The notes below the pieces were generated by a model. That model saw nothing but the letters and a program-made list of their open reading frames with translations. It was not told where the DNA came from and ran no database searches. Below are positions 22,125-33,954 of a DNA stretch of 64,000 nt, in pieces. Source of the DNA: Hofstenia miamia (lineage: Eukaryota; Xenacoelomorpha; Acoela); the NCBI GenBank assembly GCA_004352715.1, contig SCFE01000014.1, positions 205,535 to 269,534 of the forward strand. The letters are read 5' to 3'. How positions within the stretch are numbered: the first letter of the stretch is position 1; each line of letters opens with the position of its first letter. A program made the translations under genes and the position numbers.

Positions 22125-22445
22125 ACCACCTAAATTGCACACTTAGGTTTCATTACACTGCACCCAAGAATATTAGGGACTCTCTCTTTCTTTCTCTTAA
22201 CTAGGGATCTAGTCTTATACAACTTTTTCACAAAGTTTACTTTTTTGGTTGGCAGAGTGTGGCCACTCTTCCCTTTCTCAATCTCCTGTTACTCTTTACT
22301 TTTATTTTGAATGGGTTTAATAAGAGTTGTTATTTATTTGCAGTAGCAATGGCAAATCCATGCTCACCATGAAACCCTCATTAAATAGGAAGTTTGGAAT
22401 GTTGCTGATTTCATGCCAATGCAGCAATTAATTCTGTGCATTTCA
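22125..22445 (-). repeat. tRNA-like SINE, copy 1
   Basis: On the minus strand the body reads GAGGGTTTCATGGTGAGCAT near 22380, then GGGAAGAGTGGCCACACTCT near 22270-22290, and ends with the cctaagtgtgcaatttagg tail. It is collinear with copies at 23215-23552 and 34935-35278. Confidence 0.8.
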
Positions 22446-23214
22446 GATAATTATTCTATGAATCATTTCAATGCATACTATTTGTACTAGCCATTTTGTT
22501 ATATTATGTTCATTCAATCAGTATTAATTGTATATATTTTTCTCTTTGCATTATGATTATCAGTACTTCAAATATTTAATCACACTTTTATAATTGGTAC
22601 TTTTGCCAACAATGATTTCCTTAAAACCAACAATCAATTTGTTAAAACTGACAATGTAAATGATGCTGCTTGAATTTTTGAAAATAAGCATGAACAAAGC
22701 ACAAAAATCACCAAAGCATAAGGGACAAACAAATATAATTATACACATCAAAATAGGGATGCACAAAAAGATATGAAAACTAAGGTATTGGGAAATGTTG
22801 ATCTAATGTGTATTTTGAGGACTACTTGGTGAATATTCTGTTGGTGGATTTTATCAGGGCCATTAAACTGCACTGAGAGTTTGGGTTGTAATGTTTGAGC
22901 ATATTTATCCTAAAGATAAACATTAGTTTAAATTGAATTATTGTTTTCATTTGCTGTGTGAATCAACATCTAACACCTCCTCCAATAACTTCTATTTTTT
23001 CATTTCACTAAGCACAAATGAGTTCTTTCAATTTGTTGAAACTGGCAAGCAAAGAATTTTGGTATGGTGCCATTCTTCACTCAGAGATTTCTTAATTTTT
23101 TCATCTTGTAGGCATAGAAATTTTTTCTTCATTCTCTAAGGTGAAATGATCCTCACAAGTGAATAGTATGTATGGTGTATTTTGGAGGATTATTTGCATC
23201 ATTCCTCTTCACAG

Positions 23215-23549
23215 CTTTAAACCATTCTCTTTATTGTGGCATCAGTATGAAATCAGCAAGCAGTCCTAATTCCCTATTGTTTGAGGGGTTCATGTTGATG
23301 TGTGGATTTACAAAGGTTACTGTTTTATAATTAACTCCTCCTGCTAATGTACCTTTCCTAGTAAAAGTAAAAGTAAACAGGAGATCATGAAAGGGGAAGA
23401 GTGGCCACACTTGGCCAAGCTGAAACAGATAACCTGGTGAAAAGGTTGTATAAGACTAGAGCCCTTTTAAAAGAGAAGGAAAAGAGAAGCCCTAATACTC
23501 TTGTGTGCAGTGAGTGAAACCTATGTGCTAAGTAAAAACCTACACTCAG

Positions 23550-23552
<3 letters not shown>
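23215..23552 (+). repeat. tRNA-like SINE, copy 2
   Basis: Shares with copy 3 GGAAGAGTGGCCACAC, GTATAAGACTAGAGCCC, GCAGTGAGTGAAACCTA and the TAAAAACCTACACTCAG end. The head holds GCAGTCCTAATTCCC, a decayed B-box-like sequence. Followed by an (AT)n tract. Confidence 0.85.
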
Positions 23553-23592
<40 letters not shown>

Positions 23593-23605
23593 ATATATAT
23601 ATATT
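23553..23605. repeat. (AT)n microsatellite
   Basis: Two TA runs separated by TTTATA. Confidence 0.95.
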
Positions 23606-23609
23606 AATT

Positions 23610-24055
23610 TGTCCAGTATTTTATGCAAAGGAAACCATGCAGATGTTCCTTAATAAAGATCATATACCAATTTCCCTGTCTTCTAATATTGTTTATTCAT
23701 ATGACTGTGATGAATGTTCAAGTTCATACATTGGCAAGACTAGAAGACATTCAGAAACTTGGGCAAAGAACATATATGAAGGCATCTACAATCAGAAATA
23801 TATATTTATAATCTAAAAAATTTTAACATACTAGTAAAGCATCGTGAAACTAAGATAGCAGAAGCCATATGTATTAAATCAACAAAGAAAACATTAATAA
23901 ATAAACAAAGACATCAATCAAATTTAAACATTTACTAAAGATCAAAAACATTTAAAGAAAAAGTTCAGGAACATTGCTACAATGCTTGAAGATGACAACA
24001 ATGCTTGTCAAAACATGTTGCAATAAAAGCAATAAAAGTTTTCATAAAAATATTC
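23610..24055 (+). pseudogene. Penelope-like element 3' fragment with degenerate hammerhead motif
   Basis: In a frame shifted from the longest open frame, the + strand reads SNIVYSYDCDECSSSYIGKT followed by RRHSETW, a GIY-YIG nuclease with its C-x2-C pair. Stops follow. At 23985-24012 the tail has CTTGAAGA, a T, GACAA, a 6-base loop, TTGTC and AAAAC: the same layout as the other hammerhead-like motifs, with core substitutions (GAAA to AAAA) that should abolish cleavage. A 5'-truncated dead copy. Confidence 0.75.
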
Positions 24056-24160
24056 AAAGTCTTAAGATTATTACCAGTATAAATATATATATATATTTAT
24101 ACATACATAGACAGGCTTTTGATGTAAAATTTTAAACATATATATATATATAAATATATT

Positions 24161-24296
24161 GGGCCATCTGTACAACATTATCAGAAATATGGGTATGTCT
24201 GTACAAATTAAAAATTTATACGGGGGATTTGTACTAATTTTTAACAATATGGGCTATCTGTACAATTAAAATTTATATGGGGCGTTTGGTACAAAT
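24161..24296 (+). repeat. Left terminal array of element 2
   Basis: Five direct copies of GGGC(N)4-5 TGTACAA-type sequence: gggccatctgtacaac, gggtatgtctgtacaaa, gggggatttgtacta, gggctatctgtacaat, ggggcgtttggtacaaa. Start-to-start spacing is 28-31 bases. Confidence 0.85.
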
Positions 24297-24539
24297 GCAA
24301 GTAAAACAAAGGAAATCTTGATTATGAAAGTGAAATACATGTTTACAAATCAAAGTAAATGTTGCAAGCTATTATGAAGCTTTTTATAAATTTTATCCTA
24401 ATCGCATTCAATGCTGTTTTGGCGGAGTTTGTTCAATACATCTTCGCACGAAATTGACGTATTTGAGTCTCGAAATAAAAGAAGCACATTTCTTTCTGAT
24501 GGAGTCCATGTCCCCTTGCGAAAACTAAGCATATATTTA

Positions 24540-25325
24540 CTATTTGATTATATAATAAATTTCTAACTTTGATAAAGCTTTTATAAATTTTTTTCTTTTT
24601 GTATTGTCTTCTTCGTCACTTTCAAGTATGTCATTATCATTGCTAAGCTTATCATCCTCCTTTTCGCAATGTGCTGCTGAATTTATAGTAATATCAGTTT
24701 GTAATTTATCATTATAAAATTGAGCAAGAGATATAAATGTGTCTGTAGATGTTGACTGCTCGTATTCCCTTTGAGCAGTTTGTTCACTATGCCCTGTTTG
24801 AGCATAATGGGCTTTAAGTAGATTCTTAGGAATATTGCTGTTTGCCATTGTTGTGTCCCACATCTTTCGAATTGATGTGGGAATATAGGAATAATGGGTG
24901 AATGTTGGAAAATGCTTTGAAATGATTTCATGAATGTATTTCTTCATCCCTGTTTCTTGTGTTCCATGCAAATTAGGAAATATCAAATCAGAATCTAATC
25001 CGATTTCTCTCTTAAATGATTCATGCATTTTTTTAAGCCATCGTTTCTGTTGCTCATTTACAATAACCCTGGCTGAATACTTATAACCTGTTTTATGTTG
25101 AGTATTCTCAACAAGGTGGTGAATGTCTCCTTTTGTTAAAGATAGTAATGGAGCAGGACGGATATTCATTTTCCCTTGTAGATAAATAAAATTTAATACT
25201 TTTTGTTCCTTAAATTTAAGTTCATGCTTTTCATTTAGAATCAATTCAATATTTTTTAATAATTTCCCAAAAACATCAAGAGGAGGAACTCGTACATCTT
25301 TTTCTTTTTTCTTTATAGGCTTTTC
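24540..25325 (-). CDS. Tyrosine recombinase (phage-integrase fold), C-terminal catalytic domain
   Basis: The frame from 25244 (open upstream to about 25325, PIKKKEKDVRVPPLDVFGKL) ends at 24540. Catalytic blocks in order: Arg I in NIRPAPLLSLTKGDI (about residue 29 from the Met at 25244), Lys in QHKTGYKYSARV, Arg II in TSIRKMWDTTM (Thr where the family has His), His in AQTGHSEQTAQ and the nucleophile Tyr in REYEQ. An acidic tail (KEDDKLSNDNDILESDEEDN) follows. Family knowledge: YRs of this layout occur in Crypton-type and related animal transposons and cut and rejoin DNA through a phosphotyrosine. The catalytic domain has no stop; only the first His of the HxxR motif is replaced. Confidence 0.8.
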   Translation of the reverse strand, partial: EKPIKKKEKDVRVPPLDVFGKLLKNIELILNEKHELKFKEQKVLNFIYLQGKMNIRPAPLLSLTKGDIHHLVENTQHKTGYKYSARVIVNEQQKRWLKKMHESFKREIGLDSDLIFPNLHGTQETGMKKYIHEIISKHFPTFTHYSYIPTSIRKMWDTTMANSNIPKNLLKAHYAQTGHSEQTAQREYEQSTSTDTFISLAQFYNDKLQTDITINSAAHCEKEDDKLSNDNDILESDEEDNTKRKKFIKALSKLEIYYIIK

Positions 25326-25329
25326 TCTC

Positions 25330-25890
25330 GAATAACTTTTGTTATATATTTCTTATAAATCACTTATTTCCCCAAGAACGAGCTCTCCTTTAATTTAGGA
25401 TTTCTAAAATTTCTGCATACAAATTTTACAAAATTTTTTAGTGTGGATAGAACAGTCAAAACATATCCGTAAGAGTAATCCTTAATCTATTTAATTTTAT
25501 TGAGCGTTTCTATGAGGTTCTTAGGCTTAGTAAATTTTTGAGACCTTATGTACAAGATCTTGATTAATAAACATTTGAACACGCGTTTTGGCAATATCGT
25601 CTTCTTCAAAAATTAGACTCTTTATTGCTTTTGGAAATTCATTGACGTTACTAGGATCCGAAACCCTTTTGAAAATGTGATTTTTTACTGTACAATTTCG
25701 GCGGGGATTGGTCAAACGCTTAAAACAATTCGTAAACTCTTTTACATTTTAATGTACGATAATAACTCAGAATGTATAATCGAATTTTCACTTTTAAATT
25801 TTTGTGGCAATTTGATAAATGATTTCTCATTTTCTTCACGGATTTGCTGCAAATTAAGCACAATGCTGGATCTTTTATCATTTTTTGTCT
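25330..25890 (-). pseudogene. N-terminal part of the element-2 recombinase, frame-broken
   Basis: Upstream of the catalytic domain on the minus strand: DPALCLICSKSVKKMRNHLS then NCHKN near 25860-25800, a C2H2-like finger; the frame 25715-25527 (VSDSSN-like acidic region with FPKAIKSLIFEEDDIAKTRV); and KDYSYGYVLTVLSTLKNFVK with FVCRNFRNPKLKESS near 25490-25380, resembling the helical core-binding domain of YRs. At least two stops or shifts interrupt it, unless short introns remove them. The finger plus core-binding plus catalytic order matches animal YR-transposon proteins. Confidence 0.6.
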
Positions 25891-26036
25891 AAAAATTCAA
25901 ATAAAAGCTTGAACATTGATTAAATGATACCTTTTATTTGATAAATCAGAAGCATCTTCTAACTCAGTAAAAGAAATGTCCATATCAGACCATTCGCATC
26001 CATTTTAACTGAAACAAAAACAATCTATAAGTGACA

Positions 26037-26304
26037 TGTACAAATAGCCCGTATTTTTTATAAAATGTACAGATTGTACTGTATAAATATTTTAAAAATC
26101 TAAAAAAAATTTTTTCATAATTTAAATTTTTGCACAATATTTTCTGAATGGCCATTATATATAATAAAGGAATTACTTCTAAAAGTTCACCAAGTTTACT
26201 TTACTGGAAATCCTAGAATTTTTAATCGGGCGGTTGGTACAAGAAAATTTTGATCTGGCGGGCGTTTGGTACAACTTTCTCTATTTTTCTTGTACCAATA
26301 GCCC
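26037..26304. repeat. Right terminal array of element 2
   Basis: Copies: tgtacaaatagccc (26037, inverted), gggcggttggtacaag (26228), gggcgtttggtacaac (26260) and ttgtaccaatagccc (26290, inverted, outermost). Confidence 0.85.
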
Positions 26305-26315
26305 TATATATATAT

Positions 26316-27315
26316 NNNNNNNNNNNNNNNNNNNNNNNNNNNNNNNNNNNNNNNNNNNNNNNNNNNNNNNNNNNNNNNNNNNNNNNNNNNNNNNNNNNNN
26401 NNNNNNNNNNNNNNNNNNNNNNNNNNNNNNNNNNNNNNNNNNNNNNNNNNNNNNNNNNNNNNNNNNNNNNNNNNNNNNNNNNNNNNNNNNNNNNNNNNNN
26501 NNNNNNNNNNNNNNNNNNNNNNNNNNNNNNNNNNNNNNNNNNNNNNNNNNNNNNNNNNNNNNNNNNNNNNNNNNNNNNNNNNNNNNNNNNNNNNNNNNNN
26601 NNNNNNNNNNNNNNNNNNNNNNNNNNNNNNNNNNNNNNNNNNNNNNNNNNNNNNNNNNNNNNNNNNNNNNNNNNNNNNNNNNNNNNNNNNNNNNNNNNNN
26701 NNNNNNNNNNNNNNNNNNNNNNNNNNNNNNNNNNNNNNNNNNNNNNNNNNNNNNNNNNNNNNNNNNNNNNNNNNNNNNNNNNNNNNNNNNNNNNNNNNNN
26801 NNNNNNNNNNNNNNNNNNNNNNNNNNNNNNNNNNNNNNNNNNNNNNNNNNNNNNNNNNNNNNNNNNNNNNNNNNNNNNNNNNNNNNNNNNNNNNNNNNNN
26901 NNNNNNNNNNNNNNNNNNNNNNNNNNNNNNNNNNNNNNNNNNNNNNNNNNNNNNNNNNNNNNNNNNNNNNNNNNNNNNNNNNNNNNNNNNNNNNNNNNNN
27001 NNNNNNNNNNNNNNNNNNNNNNNNNNNNNNNNNNNNNNNNNNNNNNNNNNNNNNNNNNNNNNNNNNNNNNNNNNNNNNNNNNNNNNNNNNNNNNNNNNNN
27101 NNNNNNNNNNNNNNNNNNNNNNNNNNNNNNNNNNNNNNNNNNNNNNNNNNNNNNNNNNNNNNNNNNNNNNNNNNNNNNNNNNNNNNNNNNNNNNNNNNNN
27201 NNNNNNNNNNNNNNNNNNNNNNNNNNNNNNNNNNNNNNNNNNNNNNNNNNNNNNNNNNNNNNNNNNNNNNNNNNNNNNNNNNNNNNNNNNNNNNNNNNNN
27301 NNNNNNNNNNNNNNN
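26316..27315. other. Assembly gap, exactly 1000 N
   Basis: Begins in an (AT)n tract at the right end of element 2. The fixed size suggests a scaffold join. Confidence 0.97.
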
Positions 27316-27454
27316 CATGTATATAGAAAATATACACAAAATTACATAAGAACCAGAATAAATGTCTATATAAATACAATCAAGTACGAAATTATTCAAG
27401 GAAATCATAATTTTAATACATGTACATTATAACCAAATTAAGATTACAACTTAC

Positions 27455-27621
27455 AAGTTTTTTCAAGGCTGCGTCATCAATCCGAAAACTGTTAAGCTCA
27501 GTCTTCGTTTTAATTGGCAAAGGAATTTCGTCTTCATCATTTTCTACAACGTTGTTGTCGCTAATTTGAGCTATCATCTGTTTTATTGATATTAACTCTT
27601 TCCAAATTAGCTTTAGTTGTT
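27455..27621 (-). CDS. DUF4806-type protein, downstream exon
   Basis: Acceptor tttttttag and donor GTAAGT bound 167 bases encoding QLKLIWKELISIKQMIAQIS, an acidic stretch, then IPLPIKTKTELNSFRIDD and AALKKL. The 'PLPIKTKTELN..., D..LKKLV' pattern is the start of the DUF4806 domain. Phase fits the exon at 27663-27956. The next exon should lie to the left and is probably lost in the 1000-N gap or in another scaffold piece. Confidence 0.5.
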
Positions 27622-27662
27622 CTAAAAAAAACAAGTATTTACCTAAGGAGAGAAATATTTAC

Positions 27663-27956
27663 TAGATAAAGCTGGGGGAAGATCGTGCGAATTTTCATCA
27701 GATTGCGACGTACTGGGCCCAGGATTGCTTGTTGATATGGGAGGATTGGTTTGAATAGGCTCAAATGTCAGCGAAGGCGGTGGATTGATTTGTTTTTTCT
27801 TGTGGCATACAGGAGGAGGAGGCGATTCTTCATCAGAAGCATACCGATGGGGCAAGGTTCTTTTCCGGGAAGTGCTATGAAGAGTTTCCTCCTCGGTTTC
27901 AATGGAGCTGGTGTATACTGCCCTTTCTGTCCGTCTTCTGGCCACGTCAATAGTTT
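27663..27956 (-). CDS. DUF4806-type protein, middle exon
   Basis: Acceptor tttttaatag and donor AGTAAAT bound 294 bases. Encoded: TIDVARRRTERAVYTSSIET, EEETLHSTSRKRTLPHRYAS, DEESPPPP and a Pro/Ser-rich stretch. This resembles the 'ARR...A.YTS...EE..RKR....SDEES' middle of DUF4806 proteins, which are abundant and often repeat-associated in arthropods and cnidarians. An upstream exon ending near 28055 (CTWDLCDIRILSSA, donor GTATGT) supplies the G that completes the first Glu codon, so the phase agrees. Function unknown; a nucleic-acid role is only inferred. Confidence 0.55.
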
Positions 27957-28054
27957 CTATTAAAAACAAATATTCAAATAAACTTATGAATTTATAAAAA
28001 TATTGCTGGAAATATATTTCTAAATGTACATATAATTATTTCAGAGCAACATAC

Positions 28055-28118
28055 CAGCAGAGCTTAAAATCCGGATATCACATAAGTCCCAAGTACAAAT
28101 TAAATTGATTAAATATAC
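28055..28118 (-). CDS. DUF4806-type protein, possible upstream exon
   Basis: Minus-strand donor GTATGT at 28054 with an open frame reading NLICTWDLCDIRILSSA before it. The acceptor is not convincing (an AG near 28119), so the left boundary in transcript terms is a guess. Confidence 0.35.
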
Positions 28119-28319
28119 TATTTATAGCTTAATACAGCAAAAAATGCGTTATATTATAAAATTGATATCTAGAATTTTCAAAAGCAAAATTCAAATATTT
28201 CCAATTATAACACTAAATTATATAAACATAAAAACACATAGAAAACAATTTATACAACTACAACATGTTTGTTTACAAAATCGGAATAACAATGTAGCAA
28301 TTGTTGTATGGTAAACGCA

Positions 28320-28736
28320 TAAGTTTATGAGAAATCGCAGATTTCGAAATGTAGTGTAGTTGCCTTGAGAGGTGATTTACCACATATATTCCTTGTTTTC
28401 GCGAGTCAAAAGTATAACCAACAAATTGATTAAGTTCATTGTAAAATTGAACTGAAACAGTTTTCTCATATATATATATATAGTGGCTTTAGATACTATG
28501 GGATTTGTATCCACCATTTGCACTTTCTGATTTTCCATAGTATCCAGCAACATTTTTGATAGAAAGCCAGAATAACTCATTTTATCCAAAAAAATTACTT
28601 TGTGCATTTTAAAATTGGGTCTAATTTTTTATGTATGAGTTTTGAGATTTTCAGCAGCCTCTGCCATAGTATCTACTGTCTGTATAGATTTTTTTGTATC
28701 CAGTGCCTTGTAGATATTTTAAAATTTGGTATATAT

Positions 28737-28773
<37 letters not shown>

Positions 28774-31700
28774 GTGGGACTCTAAAGTTCTTGTTTACAA
28801 GTCATGCTGAAACTCTTTTCAAAATCTTAAAGGATATGTCTAGAAACTTTCTGAATTATATTTGGTTATGTGTATTGTATATAATGAGAGTTTTTAATCA
28901 ATTTGAGTAGTTTTTTTAGGGAATTGTCCATGCCCATATTAAATTAAATTGTTTTCTTGAAATTTGCATTGTATTAAGATGATGGCTATTAGGTACTTTT
29001 TTCAGGCAGATGAATTACAAATTTCCTAAGCAGTTGTATAAATGTGTATTAATGTGTCAGTACATTGATAGCTTAATTGTAGCAACTCCATCCTTGAGAG
29101 CACTAGCAGAAGACAGGATCTGATATTAAAATGTACTATGACTGAGTTTAAAATATAAAATTATCCTTGTGTGTCTGCATTTGCATTTATTTTATCCTGT
29201 CTGGATCTATACATATTAACTGTCATATTTCAAGGGTTGTAACTTCTTATATTTTTCATCTAAAATTACTTCAGCAGACATGTATCACCAGTATGTCAAG
29301 CAGAAGGCTTCACCTTCATCCACAATCATATTGCAAGGTTTTATTCATAGTTGCTAGAATGGCAAGAATGTCACCATCATGCTGAGATAAAAGGTGTTCT
29401 GGTAAAACTGTCAATTGTAATAGAATCAACAACTTGTGAAATATTTCTAAAAATATTTACATCTTTTGTAGAAAAGGTTTGTAGGGAGTTGGTTAATAGG
29501 GTCAATTTCAAAATTAACCCAAATGTATGAAGATTTAGGTACACTATTATGACACTACATACTGCTCAAATTAATGAAGAATATAATGGTGAATTTTTCT
29601 GGGTGAATTTAACTTGATATCAATTTTATCCCACTCTGTCCTGCCCCATCTTCTCCTGCTCTGATTAACCTGTCCTGACTCAGCCATAATATATTTTGAA
29701 GGTTAACTATGTCAATTATAGTCAAAGCTATTTTTGGTAAATTGAAGTTACAGGAAATTGAAAATCTGTGGTTATCTTGCAAAAGCAGATATCTACATGT
29801 TTGCATGCCAATTGTATTGAAAAAGAAGCAGAAAAGTGAGTGAAATAAAGGCTAACAACTAATTAATTATGGAATATTTGACACATGAACTCAAGCTGCA
29901 TTGACATAGCACTGACAACTGAGAGGCCCAATTTTAGGACCATAAGAAATATTTGAGAAGAACTTGATACTGCTCAAGAGACAACTGTGCATAAATAAAC
30001 TGAAATCAAGCAATCTGAAAGATGAAGTGCAGTACCTCAGCTATGAACTGCTACCCCCTCAGGAACTTGTCAAACAATTGGTGCCTACTGATGAAATAGC
30101 ATTATTTACTACAAGTTATACTTCTTTGCCACCTATGCTGCCAAAAGCACTTATATGCAGCCTACCTAAATCATTATTTACTGCCATACCTTCATAATGC
30201 TGAAATGTCACTTCAGACTGTTGTAACTAAGATTAACTCTCCCAACAATATTGTGACATCATTTTCAAATCAGGCCATAATTTTTTACAGTGCCAATATT
30301 ATATATCCCCTTCAGTCATAATGTGTACAATAGTAAACATGTTTTAATTGGGACATTTACTCCACTTAGATCATAAAATTAATAATTTCTTTAATATTTT
30401 AGTAAACTTCACTTGTAATTAATCAAAGAATTTACAAAATTGACATATGTCAATTATTAACCAATATTTACAATTTTGTGACAATCAATATTTAGTGTAT
30501 ATGGAAGAGGGCAATGTTCTAAAATTTGAGGCCATCTGAGGAACATTTTAAATCCCCTTAAATAAATTCATTCAGTGTTTTATGGAAAAATATTTCTTAA
30601 AATAAGACATACTTCAAACTTATTGAACATATATACATGTAATGTTGAGACTTGAGTCACAATATGTACAAATGCACACATTAAATTTTTACTAAATAAA
30701 ACAATTTTTTTATTTTTTTAAGCCCAAAATCATGTTTAAATACTACAAGAAATAGTTTTTCAATAATATTTCCATTGCAATGCTTGAAAGCAATATATGA
30801 ATTGATAATGATAAATTATCAGCAATTGAACCAGCATATATTAGTATGCCCTAAGTAGTAAGATATCATAAGAAGTGTCAAGTAAAGTTAATAAGTCAAA
30901 TTTCACTTGGATGAAAGTTGAGAATGAGACATAAGAGATCATGTTTACAGAAGCTCATTTATGTGAGGTTGTTATGCTGAAAATCACAATGAAGAAGCTT
31001 TATGGTAAATTTGATGCAATAGTGCAAAGCTTTGATAAGATGTTTTTGTTTTTGAGCTAGAATTAAAAAAGCAGGTATATCAATCAAGATCCCACTCAGC
31101 AAACAATGTATTGAATATTCATGGCACAATCTCTTTACTTCTATTTCATGCAGGTTACCACTAAAATTGTGTGAAAATTTTTTATAGAAATACTGCCAAC
31201 AAACCATTTTTAGACACTAATTTTGATGGCCATATTGATATTCAATTAATCATCAACAATAAAGCTTGAATAAATTGGGTGGTTACAAAACCTCTGCTGC
31301 CTGTAAATATATGAGAAGAACAAACAATCACTGTGGCTAAACCACAATAATGTATATTAACCAAGGGTGGATCTAAGCAAGGTGGAAAATGTGTACTGTT
31401 TCAAATATCATCAGAAAGAGAACTACAAAAGCAAATGTATAATGGCTATAAATATTCTGGATGATGAGGAAGATTTCATAAACAAAAATAAGGAGATCTT
31501 TGGAGTCTAAATTAGTATTAGCATTATCTTTCATAAACTGAGAGGTGGATGAACTGGGCTCCACTCCTAACTAGTTTAAAATCAGGGCTCAAAATGTGAA
31601 TACTGCAATATAAACTTATCTCTTTGACCAAATTTACTTTCTCAACAAATAGAATCCAACATCTCAAACCATAATATAACCAAAGCATGCAGTAGATCCT

Positions 31701-33950
31701 CTCCAGAACATCCCCTTGGGTGCACCCCCTTTTGATGAAACAATCATGATGCTGATGAATTGAAAAACTTTTTCACAAAAGATAGGAGTATGAGGTCTCT
31801 GTTGTAAAGAGTAAGAGAATAAAGTTAGATGACAATGTAATAGCCAGAGTGCAATCTTATATTGAATGAGTCAGCAAGGTTCTTTTGCTCATCTAAATAT
31901 TACTTACTTTGTTGAATTTTGATTTCCATTCATCAAAGTAGCCAACAAGATTTTATTGATCTGCAATAAACAGTCTCAAGTAAAACTTTTGGTTGAGATA
32001 TGTAATACACATCAAATTGAGATATTTCTGAAGAGTTCAGATTTTGATTGATAGAAATAAATCCAGATTATCCATCAAAATATATAACAATTCAATGCTG
32101 GATTATATTTTAGCTAAGAAAACTTTAAATTATTGCAAAATAATTTTTCTTTATTCTAAAGAACTCAAAATTACCAATAAACTCAGAATTTTCTTTAAAA
32201 CAATATTCAATTTCAAACTTTAAGCAAAAAAACTCGATCTCAGACTGAGTAACTCAAACTTGACTCAAAACCCCTGATTTTCAGCTTGTTTCACAATACA
32301 AATATAATTGTGGTAAGGCTTAAGAAATGCAAGAAATTGGTTATCTTCTTTATATTGAATACTTGAACAAAACAGCAACATATCATATTTTAAAAAAAAC
32401 CTGGATTTTTATTGAAGATAGTGAACTCTCTATTTTCCCTTCCCGTTTGAAAATGTGATATTTATTTTAAAAATATCATTTCAAGGTTAAGCTAAGTCCA
32501 TAAAAAATATTACAAGGATGCAGTAAATTACTTGCAATTCGCCTATTTACTAAACCTTTCACTAAACATGCCAGCTTTAGAATTCTACCAAAGAATTAGC
32601 ATCTGGCATGTCACATGACTCTTGTATTTAAAGATATTTTCCAATCCGATCAAAGTTCAGTATAATTTTTTGTTTATATTTCTTGATCTATGCCTAACTT
32701 CCTGGAGTACATTAATAATATTGCTTCAAATTGGAAAAATTTGCACATGAGCTGTAGCTGGACTGAATTGAATATATTTTAACAGAACTGTAACAAAATC
32801 AAGAAAAATATAAAATAGATTGTCTCTATGAGCAAAAACAAATCAATATACCAATCAAATTCTTAACTCTAAGTATCACCCATATTTTTACAATTTGTTA
32901 TGGCTTCTATAAATAGTTTTTAAATTCTCATGATTCATAACTATGTTGACACCCTTTGACATTGCTTTGGCTTTGGTTTCAATTGTTTAGATATCTTTTT
33001 GAAAAACTTTCATGATTAGGCAAAGAGAAGATCAAAAATTTTGATCAGTGTATAAAAGTCATAGGATTAGGTATCAATAACGCAGGCGAAATCCCACAAT
33101 TTGGCTGAATATTTACTATTACGTAACAGTGCATTCAAACTAACACAGATGCAGTGAATGCGATATATATGTAATTTACACGCAATTTATTGAAAAATAT
33201 CACCTACATTTTATTACAAGTTTGCAGCACATTCAACTTTTGTCTAACAAACTGAAAAATCAAAAAAATTGCAAAAATACTAAAATGGGGTGATTTGACA
33301 TTACCAATAGAATTGAGACAAAGTTAAACTTTAAAGTTCTTGTAAATTCTTGCAAATTCTATTTTAACACTTGAAAGCAAATTTTAAGTGTTGGTATAAT
33401 TAAAAAATACCTTAGGTTGTATCTCCAAGGTATACCAGTAGAACAAATAAGTTGTTTGATTTTGTTTTCAATAACAAAGAACTATTTCTCCGTACCCAGA
33501 AAAATGAGAAATCCGTAGTAAATATATCAAATAAACGAATTTTTAATTTAAATTTCGCTTAAAAATAGGTTGCTTTGAATAAAAGCTTTCCAAATATATA
33601 CATCAATGAACCAAGGTAAATGTCTTTGAATTTTTATCAGCACTTTCAAGCATTAAGAGCAAATTTGTGAGAACTTGCAAGAACTTTAAGGTTTAAGTTT
33701 GTTTCACTTCCATGGGCAATTAATGGGGCAGCGCGAGCTTGGGTCGTAGAAATTTTTGCCATGCGTATTCCCCGTCCTCTTAGCTATGCAATTGATTAAA
33801 GAAGCTTTTTTGCTAATTTCTGATTTGCCATTGATCTTATATAACATATTAAAATTATTTGCCATCACGCGATCTCTATTTTGCCAACTTTGTGTAATAT
33901 TTTAGGTCATCATATACTTTTCAAAACTCAATAAGATTTTTCAACTTCCA
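28320..33950. other. 5.6 kb without recognised genes
   Basis: (AT)n tracts at 28469-28482 and 28729-28773. Small open frames (29167-29385, 29964-30197, 30959-31207, 31373-31564) show no family motif and no matching splice sites. Probably intronic or intergenic, or very old repeats. Confidence 0.5.
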
Positions 33951-33954
33951 AGTT

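Larger units (their letters stand above)
24161..26304 (-). mobile_element. Tyrosine-recombinase DNA element with terminal GGGC..GTACAA repeat arrays (element 2)
   Basis: The left end GGGCCATCTGTACAAC (24161) and the right end, GGGCTATTGGTACAAG on the minus strand (26304), are inverted and each directly abuts an (AT)n tract. Further copies of the motif lie inside each end: 24191, 24222, 24251 and 24279 on the left; 26037-26050 (inverted), 26228 and 26260 on the right. Between them the minus strand codes for a zinc-finger plus YR protein. Known Cryptons have YR but lack terminal inverted repeats, so the combination is unusual. The 2144-bp limits are inferred from the repeats. Confidence 0.7.

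Noticed and set aside
24683-24931. Second protein overlapping the tyrosine recombinase
   Set aside because: Alternate-frame shadow of the recombinase catalytic domain.
31750-31775. A CTGATGA...GAAAAAC string resembling a hammerhead core
   Set aside because: Only three bases lie between the two core parts, so no stem II can form, and no PLE is nearby.
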